A stretch of DNA of 32,367 nt, from positions 1-32,367 of the forward strand of contig JAGLOZ010000043.1 in assembly GCA_023137595.1 (NCBI GenBank), read 5' to 3'. This document shows positions 25,971-32,367 of the stretch, in pieces (within the stretch, counting starts at the first letter, position 1; every line of letters starts with the position of its first letter). The notes under the pieces are model-generated. The model was not told the DNA's origin, did no database searches, and saw only the letters and a program-made list of their open reading frames with translations. The position numbers were made by a program, and so were the translations under genes. This stretch comes from Minisyncoccota bacterium. Lineage in GTDB: Bacteria > Patescibacteriota > Minisyncoccia > JAHIHE01 > JAGLIN01.

Positions 25971-26160
25971 GAGCAATCAAACTAAATAGAAATTTTATAT
26001 AATATTTGAATGTTAGTATGCTAAAATGATTTGAGCTATTGATTTTTTGTGATAATTAGTCTATACTTTTGTAGTATATTATAGATGAATTACGGGCTTA
26101 AGAATAAATTAGATATTGTTAGTTATTGGTTGTTAGTTATCGGTTATTAGTTTTTAACAC

Positions 26161-26240
26161 GCAGGCGTGGCGGAATTGGCATACGCGCACGGCTTAGGAC
26201 CGTGTTCTTCGGAGTGTGGGTTCGACTCCCACCGCCTGCA
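26161..26240 (+). tRNA. tRNA-Leu(UAG), CCA not encoded
   Basis: GCAGGCG...CGCCTGC acceptor stem, anticodon arm CACGG-CTTAGGA-CCGTG, T arm GTGGGTTCGACTCCCAC. Confidence 0.95.
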
Positions 26241-26313
26241 CAGAGTCATTTTAACATACTAACATTTTAACATTTTAACAAACACTTCAGATGTCTAAAT
26301 ATGTTAAAATGTT

Positions 26314-26437
26314 AGAGTCTGTTCAAAAACTCTATCTGGTAGATTCAAACCCTCGCTTGAACCGTTTAGATGAGCTATTTCTGGCGCGAGAAAGGGCCCG
26401 CACCTACCCGAAAATAAACTTTTTAAACAGGTTCTTA
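26314..26437. repeat. GGTAGATT-AAACCCTCGCTT family element, copy 3
   Basis: ggtagattcaaaccctcgcttgaa as in copy 1; ends gagtctgttcaaaa / ttttaaacaggttct roughly complementary. Confidence 0.6.
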
Positions 26438-26439
26438 GT

Positions 26440-27777
26440 ATGTTAAAATGTTTATATGTTTACATGAATTACCCAAATTATCGAAAACTGGAAGAATTTA
26501 TCAGTGTGATGATAATTATACTTTCCGGTTTCATCGTGACGGCTTTTTTTAAAATAAATCATGGCTGGACTTTCGCAAGTCTTGACGAAATGATTTGGCA
26601 TTATAGATCAAGTGTTTTTTGGGACAAGTTCTTAAGTTTTGATTTTTCAGGACTCATTCAATCGGCTCAGCCCGGGATAATGGTCTATTGGTTCACTGGT
26701 TTTATGATGAGGTTCATAGATTTTGATTTTAATGATGTTAACAGGCGTATCGCGGAGAAAGAGGCCGAGGGACTTGATTTCAATAGCGCTATAAATGCTA
26801 ATAATATAGCTGTATATGAAGTTTATGAGACTATAAGTTTTGCTTTTAATGTCCCGCTATTCTTGCTCATAACAGTTTTTTTTATATCCTTTTATTTTCT
26901 TTTGAAAAAATTGGGATTTAACAGAATTATTGCCTCTTTTTCTTTGTTGTTTCTTGTAACAAACATGTTCTTGCACTACTGGATCACTCCAAGTGACAAG
27001 ATGTTGAATATTTTTATAACCCTGAGTTTTTTATCAATTCTCGTTCATCTAACCGGGAAAGTCGATAAAAAATATTTAGTTTTATCGGCCGTTTTTGGAG
27101 CTTGGGCGGTACTTTCTAAATTATCCGCGCTGTTTATTCTGCCGTTTTATCTTTTTGTTCTTGTCTATTATAAATGGCCGCTTAGCAAAAAGAAAATAAA
27201 ATTAATATTTAAAGATTATTTTGTTTGGATATTTATATTTATTCTTACGAGTGTTATTTTTCTTCCGTCAATAATTACAAACCCCGAAGATGTCTATGGC
27301 TTGTTTTTCAGCTCAGAAAATATTTTTGAAGAAAATTATAACGCGGGAAGCTATGTTTCAAGAGTTGTATTTGATTACACGAAGCTGTTTTCTTTTATGG
27401 TTATTGGGTGCATGGCGCAATTTTCAATTTTGTCTTTGGTGGCGTATTTTTTTCTAAAATTTAATAAAAAATATAAAAATGTATTTAAAGATCTTCCTCA
27501 AAGGCATATCAAGGCAATAGGCGCTTATATAATATTGTTTGCTGTTATGGTTACTTTGATCAGCAAGAATCATGACATTAGATTGATGTCCCCTGTCTTT
27601 GTAATGTTAAATGTTATTTCAGCGATCGGACTATATGGAGCAGTTGAAGTTTTAGCGAAAGAAAGCGAGGTAAATGCTAAACTCAAATACTTTTTTTATG
27701 TAGCTATCTTTTTTATTACAATAATATTTCAAATATCGTATATTATATTTATCGCGCAACAAAACCTATTAGCGTAA
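26440..27777 (+). CDS. Polytopic membrane protein, GT-C (PMT/GT39-like) glycosyltransferase candidate
   Basis: Many TM helices; N-terminal FASLDEMIWHYRSSVFW, AQPGIMVYWFTGF. Probable start is the ATG at 26464. Confidence 0.65.
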   Translation: MLKCLYVYMNYPNYRKLEEFISVMIIILSGFIVTAFFKINHGWTFASLDEMIWHYRSSVFWDKFLSFDFSGLIQSAQPGIMVYWFTGFMMRFIDFDFNDVNRRIAEKEAEGLDFNSAINANNIAVYEVYETISFAFNVPLFLLITVFFISFYFLLKKLGFNRIIASFSLLFLVTNMFLHYWITPSDKMLNIFITLSFLSILVHLTGKVDKKYLVLSAVFGAWAVLSKLSALFILPFYLFVLVYYKWPLSKKKIKLIFKDYFVWIFIFILTSVIFLPSIITNPEDVYGLFFSSENIFEENYNAGSYVSRVVFDYTKLFSFMVIGCMAQFSILSLVAYFFLKFNKKYKNVFKDLPQRHIKAIGAYIILFAVMVTLISKNHDIRLMSPVFVMLNVISAIGLYGAVEVLAKESEVNAKLKYFFYVAIFFITIIFQISYIIFIAQQNLLA

Positions 27778-27828
27778 GTTTTCGCGTGTGTTTTGATAGA
27801 TATATATTATGTTATTGTATTGTTACAT

Positions 27829-28016
27829 TGTTATTGCGAGGAAGCTGAACGAACAAAGTGAGAGAAAAGCTGACCTATTCGGCTATCGCTCAAGGCAGGC
27901 TCCGGTAATCCCGAAGCTAGATTCGTATAGCGTTATATTATAGTTATGCCGCGCGTAGTTACGGGATTGTTTCGTTACTCACTACGCTACCACTTCATTC
28001 ATTTCTTGTAATGACA
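27829..28016. repeat. ~185-bp MITE-like element, copy 2, inverted relative to copy 1
   Basis: tgttattgcgaggaagctgaac...gtgagagaaaagc...aatcccgaagcta...ttgtaatgaca matches the reverse complement of 10371-10555. Confidence 0.82.
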
Positions 28017-28043
28017 GGTTTTAGTATGTTAAAATGAATTTCT

Positions 28044-29336
28044 ATGAATATATCAATTTTTGGCACAGGATATGTAGGGCTTGTTACGGGAGTTTGTTTT
28101 TCTGAGCTTGGAAACAAAGTTGTTTGTTATGATATAGACGAAGAAAAAATAGAAAAGTTGAAAGAAGGTAGAATTCCCTTTTTTGAGCCTGAATTGGAAA
28201 ATTTAGTTAAAAAAAACATAAAAAAGAAAAGAATCTCTTTCACGCTAAGTCCGGAAAAAGCGGTTTTGAATAAAAAAGCGATATTTATAGCAGTCAGCAC
28301 TCCTCAGAAAAAAAACGGAGAAGCTAATTTGTCGCATATCAGGAAAGCCGCAAAAGAGATTGGAAAGAGTCTCAAGGGATACGCGATTATAATTAATAAA
28401 AGCACTGTTCCTGTTGGAACCGGATGTTTAGTTAGAAATATAATAAAAAAAGAATATAAGGGAGATTTTGACATAGCTTCAAATCCGGAATTTTTAAGAG
28501 AAGGAAGCGCGGTGTTTGATTTTATGAATCCGGAAAGAATTGTTGTTGGAACAGATTCCTTAAGATCAAAAGAGATGATAAAAGATCTTTACGAGCCGTT
28601 TTGTTGTCCTGTTGTGAATACGAAAATTGAAACTGCTGAAATGATAAAGTATGCGAGTAACGCGTTTTTGGCGACAAAAATATCTTTTATCAATGAAATT
28701 GCGAATGTTTGTGAAAGAGTCGGAGCAAATGTTGATGAAGTTGCTTATGCTATGGGATTGGATTCCAGGATAGGAAATAAATTTTTAGACGCTGGTATTG
28801 GATATGGAGGAAGCTGTTTTCCAAAAGATGTTCGAGCGCTTCATAATATCGCTTTGGATAATAATTATAAATTTAAGCTTTTGAGAGCCGTCGTCAAGGT
28901 TAATAATGATCAAAGACTGTCGTTGGTAGAAAAAACGGAGAAGTTACTGGGCAATTTAAAAAACAAAAAAATATGTGTTTGGGGGCTTTCTTTCAAGCCC
29001 AATACGGACGATACAAGAGATTCAGCGGCAATTGACATCATTAAGTTATTTGAAAAAAAAGGAGGCAAGGTAAATGCTTATGATCCAAAAACTGATAATG
29101 GAAAACTTCAACGAGATAATAAATTTAAGACCGTAAGTTTTTGTTCAGATCAATATGACGCGCTTAAAAATTGCCAGGTATTGATAATAGCTACAGAATG
29201 GGACGAATTTAAAAATGCGAATTTGAAAAGAATAAAAAATCTTCTGCAAGAACCAAATATTGTTGACGGAAGAAATATTTTTGATTTGAAAAAAATGAAA
29301 AAGATGGGATTTAATTACCTGAGTGTGGGACGATAG
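28044..29336 (+). CDS. UDP-glucose/GDP-mannose dehydrogenase family protein, UDP-glucose 6-dehydrogenase
   Basis: MNISIFGTGYVGLVTGVCFSELGNKVVCYDID, STVPVGTG, NPEFLREGSAVFDFMNPERIVVG, GIGYGGSCFPKDVRAL. Confidence 0.95.
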   Translation: MNISIFGTGYVGLVTGVCFSELGNKVVCYDIDEEKIEKLKEGRIPFFEPELENLVKKNIKKKRISFTLSPEKAVLNKKAIFIAVSTPQKKNGEANLSHIRKAAKEIGKSLKGYAIIINKSTVPVGTGCLVRNIIKKEYKGDFDIASNPEFLREGSAVFDFMNPERIVVGTDSLRSKEMIKDLYEPFCCPVVNTKIETAEMIKYASNAFLATKISFINEIANVCERVGANVDEVAYAMGLDSRIGNKFLDAGIGYGGSCFPKDVRALHNIALDNNYKFKLLRAVVKVNNDQRLSLVEKTEKLLGNLKNKKICVWGLSFKPNTDDTRDSAAIDIIKLFEKKGGKVNAYDPKTDNGKLQRDNKFKTVSFCSDQYDALKNCQVLIIATEWDEFKNANLKRIKNLLQEPNIVDGRNIFDLKKMKKMGFNYLSVGR

Positions 29337-29371
29337 CAATTTAAGGCATAGGAATTTCAATTCTCTCGCCT

Positions 29372-29414
29372 TGTCAGGGTGTAGGAACGAGGTATTGCCT
29401 CGTTCCTACTGACA
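29372..29414. repeat. TGTCAG/GTAGGAACGAGG palindrome
   Basis: tgtcag-ggt-gtaggaacgagg-tattg-cctcgttccta-ctgaca. Confidence 0.85.
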
Positions 29415-29436
29415 CTTAATAAACGGCGATGATACT

Positions 29437-29465
29437 GTAGAGACGCAGCTGTGCTGCGTCTCTAC
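29437..29465. repeat. GTAGAGACGCAGC palindrome, second copy
   Basis: gtagagacgcagc-tgt-gctgcgtctctac, perfect 13-bp arms; matches 3532-3558. Confidence 0.9.
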
Positions 29466-29505
29466 AATGCGCGCGCATGTGTTCGTAAAACTTAATTTAT
29501 TCAAT

Positions 29506-30453
29506 ATGAATCATAAAAAAGAAATATCTGTAGTCGTTCCGGCTTATAATGAAGCTGAAAATCTGCCATTATTACGTGATGAGATAGCTCGTGCTATGAA
29601 AAATATTACTGGTGATTATGAAATAATAATCGTAAATGACGGAAGCAGCGACAAAACACAGGAAGTTATTGAGAAGTTATTTCAGGACGACCATGATCAT
29701 ATTAAAGGCATTCAATTCAGGTCTAATTTTGGGAAAGCTTCAGCGCTAAAGGCTGGTTTTAGCGAAGCGCGCGGGAAAATTATTTTTACAATGGATGCTG
29801 ACCTTCAAGACGATCCAAAAGAAATTCCGCGTTTTATCGTAAAAATAAACGAGGGATATGACCTTGTTTCCGGCTGGAAGCAAAATCGTAAAGATTCGTT
29901 TGTAAAAAACACCAGTTCAAAATTTTTTAATTTTATCACTTCCTTGTTTTCCAGAGTCCAGCTTCATGATTTTAACTGCGGTTTTAAGGCATACAAAAGC
30001 GAAGTTGCCAAAGGCTTGGATCTATATGGGCAGCTTCATAGATATATTCCTGTTATAGCTAGAAATCAAGGATATAAGATAGCTGAGATCCCTATTCATC
30101 ACAGAAAAAGAAAGTTTGGAAGATCTAAATATGGTCCTGCAAGGTTTCTCAATGGTTTTCTTGATCTGCTTACAGTTATGATGCTGACAAAATATTTCAA
30201 AAGGCCGGCTCATTTTTTCGGAGGATTGGGTTCCGTGGCTTTGGCAATGGGTTTTTTCATAGGATTATATATTACTTATTTAAGATTGTTCACTGGATCC
30301 ATTCAAAGTCGTCTGCCTCTTTTTATCGCTGGAATTCTTCTTATAATGGTTGGTGTTCAGCTTATATCTCTGGGGTTGATCGGGGAAATGTTTGTTAAAA
30401 ACTATGCCAAAGAGGATGAATCGTTGAAGATCAAGAAAATTATTAAAAACTGA
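29506..30453 (+). CDS. Glycosyltransferase family 2 (DPM1/ArnC-like) with C-terminal TM helices
   Basis: ISVVVPAYNEAENLPLL, IIVNDGSSDKT, TMDADLQDDPKEIP. ATG at 29506 preferred because the ORF-track start at 29467 abuts the palindrome. Confidence 0.92.
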   Translation: MNHKKEISVVVPAYNEAENLPLLRDEIARAMKNITGDYEIIIVNDGSSDKTQEVIEKLFQDDHDHIKGIQFRSNFGKASALKAGFSEARGKIIFTMDADLQDDPKEIPRFIVKINEGYDLVSGWKQNRKDSFVKNTSSKFFNFITSLFSRVQLHDFNCGFKAYKSEVAKGLDLYGQLHRYIPVIARNQGYKIAEIPIHHRKRKFGRSKYGPARFLNGFLDLLTVMMLTKYFKRPAHFFGGLGSVALAMGFFIGLYITYLRLFTGSIQSRLPLFIAGILLIMVGVQLISLGLIGEMFVKNYAKEDESLKIKKIIKN

Positions 30454-30457
30454 TATT

Positions 30458-31627
30458 ATGAAAGTTTGTTTTTTTGGAACATACGAAAAGAATTATCCCT
30501 CAAATCGTATAATAATAAAAGGATTAAAGAAAAATGGCATAGACATTGTTGAGTGCCATATTTCTTTGTGGGAAAAATATAGAAATAAGCATGGCAATTT
30601 TCTGAAACTATCTTCTATGTTCAAGCTGGCTGTCGGCTTGGTATCTGCTTACGCAAGGCTTTGTCTGATGTTTTTTTCTAAATGCAAAAATGTTGATGTG
30701 ATCGTTATCGGATATATCGGACAGTTGGATATTTTTTTTCTTAAAGCACTATTATTATTCAAAAAAAACAAACCTAAAATATTATTTGCTCCTCTTGTGT
30801 CTCTCTATGATACGGCAATTGCTGACAGAGGCCTTTCTGGTAAGAATAACTTGTTTGCTAAACTTCTATTCTATATTGATAAATCTTCTTTTAAAATGGC
30901 TGATCTGATCATTTTTGATACAAATGAGCATATAAATTATATAAGCAATTTATTTAATTTAAATAAAAGAAAATTTAAGAGAGTTTGGGTCGGAGCCGAT
31001 GAAGATGTTTTTTATCCAATGGAAATTAAATCATTGAAGGGAAATTTCAGAAATAATAAATTTCAAATTTTGTTTATCGGAAAATATATTCCTCTTCATG
31101 GGCTTGAATATATAATAAAGGCCGCGAAGCTTTTGGAGGATGAGGACGAAAATATCAGGATCAAGATGGTCGGAAACGGCCAGCTTTATAAAAAAATGAC
31201 TGACTTAAGCGAAAAACTGGGAATTAAAAACGTTGATTTTGTTGAGTGGATAGAGTATAATGACTTAGTGAAGGAGATCAATAAAGCTGATGTAATTTTA
31301 GGAATTTTTGGAGGTACGGATAAATCGTCAAGAGTTATTCCGAACAAGGTCTTTCAGGCAATTGCTTGCAGGAAAACTGTTATAACCGGAAATTCTTCCG
31401 CAATACAAGAACTATTTACAGACAAAGAAAATATATTGCTTTGCGGGAATAGAGATCCAGAATCATTAAAAAACGCGATTTTGGAAATAAAGAGAGACAA
31501 CGACTTAAGAAATAAAATAGCCAAAAACAGTTATTCTCTTTTTCAAAAAGATTTTAGTTCTGAAAAAATAGGAAGAATAGTCTCAGATATAATTATTGAT
31601 TTGAAAGTAATAACTGAAAGGCAATGA
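30458..31627 (+). CDS. Glycosyltransferase family 1 / GT-B type
   Basis: FQILFIGKYIPLHGLEYIIKAAKLL, IKMVGNGQLYKKM, VIPNKVFQAIACRKTVITG. Confidence 0.85.
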   Translation: MKVCFFGTYEKNYPSNRIIIKGLKKNGIDIVECHISLWEKYRNKHGNFLKLSSMFKLAVGLVSAYARLCLMFFSKCKNVDVIVIGYIGQLDIFFLKALLLFKKNKPKILFAPLVSLYDTAIADRGLSGKNNLFAKLLFYIDKSSFKMADLIIFDTNEHINYISNLFNLNKRKFKRVWVGADEDVFYPMEIKSLKGNFRNNKFQILFIGKYIPLHGLEYIIKAAKLLEDEDENIRIKMVGNGQLYKKMTDLSEKLGIKNVDFVEWIEYNDLVKEINKADVILGIFGGTDKSSRVIPNKVFQAIACRKTVITGNSSAIQELFTDKENILLCGNRDPESLKNAILEIKRDNDLRNKIAKNSYSLFQKDFSSEKIGRIVSDIIIDLKVITERQ

Positions 31628-31647
31628 CAGGCAAATAAAACATAACA

Positions 31648-32367
31648 ATGAAAAAACTAAATATATGCTATTTAACTCAACAGTATGGTAATTTTGTAAG
31701 CGGAGTTGGAACTTATTCTACAAACTTAATAAATTCAGCTGTAGAGCAAGGGCACAAAGTTTCTGTTATATGTCCAAAGGAGAAAAAAAGGGAATTTGAC
31801 AGTCCGATCGTTAAATTGATAGAAGTGAAAAGAAAAAAATGGGATCCGTCCCATGGAAATTGGTTTACATTATCCTTCCAGTTCTCTCTTGAGTTAAAAA
31901 AGCTGATAAGAAAGAGAAAAATTGATATTATTCATTTTACTGATGCCAGAGAATGTTTTTTTTGTAATTTTTTAGGAAAAAATAAAAACATTTTAACCAT
32001 AGGGACAATGCATGATTATATTTTTGCGGAAGCTGATCATAATCCGTTCTTTTATAAAAAATTATATAATGACTGGATAAAAAGATATGCTTATTATAAC
32101 AGCGTTAAAGTTTTAGAAAAAAGATGTCTAAAAAAATTAGATTTTATAATTTGTGTTTCTAGTTTCGTGAAAGAAAAGCTTGTTAGTTGTTACAAAATAA
32201 AAGAAAAAAACACTGCAGTTGTTTATAACGGGATTAATTTCGCAACTGACGGATCGGGAAACAAAAAGAAGGAAAGAGCTATTTTGATAATAGGAAACAA
32301 TTTGCAGAGAAAAGGAATTATAACTTTGTTTAAAGCATTTCTTTTGATAAAAGAAAAATATTCTGAT
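31648..32367 (+). CDS. Glycosyltransferase family 4/1-like, truncated by window end, not in ORF track
   Basis: MKKLNICYLTQQYGNFVSGVGTYSTNLINSAVEQGHKVSVICP...VVYNGINF...; open to the last base. Confidence 0.85.
   Translation, partial: MKKLNICYLTQQYGNFVSGVGTYSTNLINSAVEQGHKVSVICPKEKKREFDSPIVKLIEVKRKKWDPSHGNWFTLSFQFSLELKKLIRKRKIDIIHFTDARECFFCNFLGKNKNILTIGTMHDYIFAEADHNPFFYKKLYNDWIKRYAYYNSVKVLEKRCLKKLDFIICVSSFVKEKLVSCYKIKEKNTAVVYNGINFATDGSGNKKKERAILIIGNNLQRKGIITLFKAFLLIKEKYSD

Noticed and set aside
24838-26240. Integrative element defined by the tyrosine recombinase and tRNA-Leu
   Set aside because: No direct repeat of the tRNA 3' end, phage or mobilisation genes were seen; a housekeeping Xer recombinase is simpler.
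1-32367. UGA recoding, as in some CPR lineages
   Set aside because: Recognisable genes such as the 2831 and 30453 CDS end at TGA in plausible positions and no conserved gene needs UGA readthrough.

Overview
AT-rich chromosomal window whose gene content suggests a Patescibacteria/CPR (Parcubacteria-like) genome; that assignment is inference. Recognisable genes: rsmA/ksgA; a chromosomal type IV secretion-like locus (VirB6/TrbL-like giant, PrgI-like, TraC-like, VirB4 ATPase, VirB2-like pilin with a Cys-rich ectodomain); tRNA-Ser(CGA); pnp, a NYN-domain gene and rpsO on the minus strand; an Xer-type tyrosine recombinase; tRNA-Leu(UAG); and a glycan block (GT-C-like membrane protein, UDP-glucose dehydrogenase, GT2, two GT1-type). 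Two short genes (50 and 57 aa) are absent from the supplied ORF track. The most unusual content is a dense set of small inverted-repeat elements of several families: (i) two different palindromic elements lying in frame inside rsmA, one of which reads as almost the same peptide on both strands; (ii) a four-helix-bundle (S23/IVP-like) gene between inverted arms built of degenerate ATTGTTA-like units, with a gene-less version of the same arms about 14 kb away; (iii) a ~185-bp element with perfect 12-bp terminal repeats and an inverted second copy. Other notable items: an HExxH zincin-like motif in the C-terminal tail of the VirB6-like protein after a Gly/Ser linker, structured leaders upstream of xer and pnp, a perfect 111-bp tandem duplication, and coding-like sequence continuing in frame after the VirB6 stop. 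No CRISPR array, rRNA, reverse transcriptase, relaxase or VirD4 was seen.
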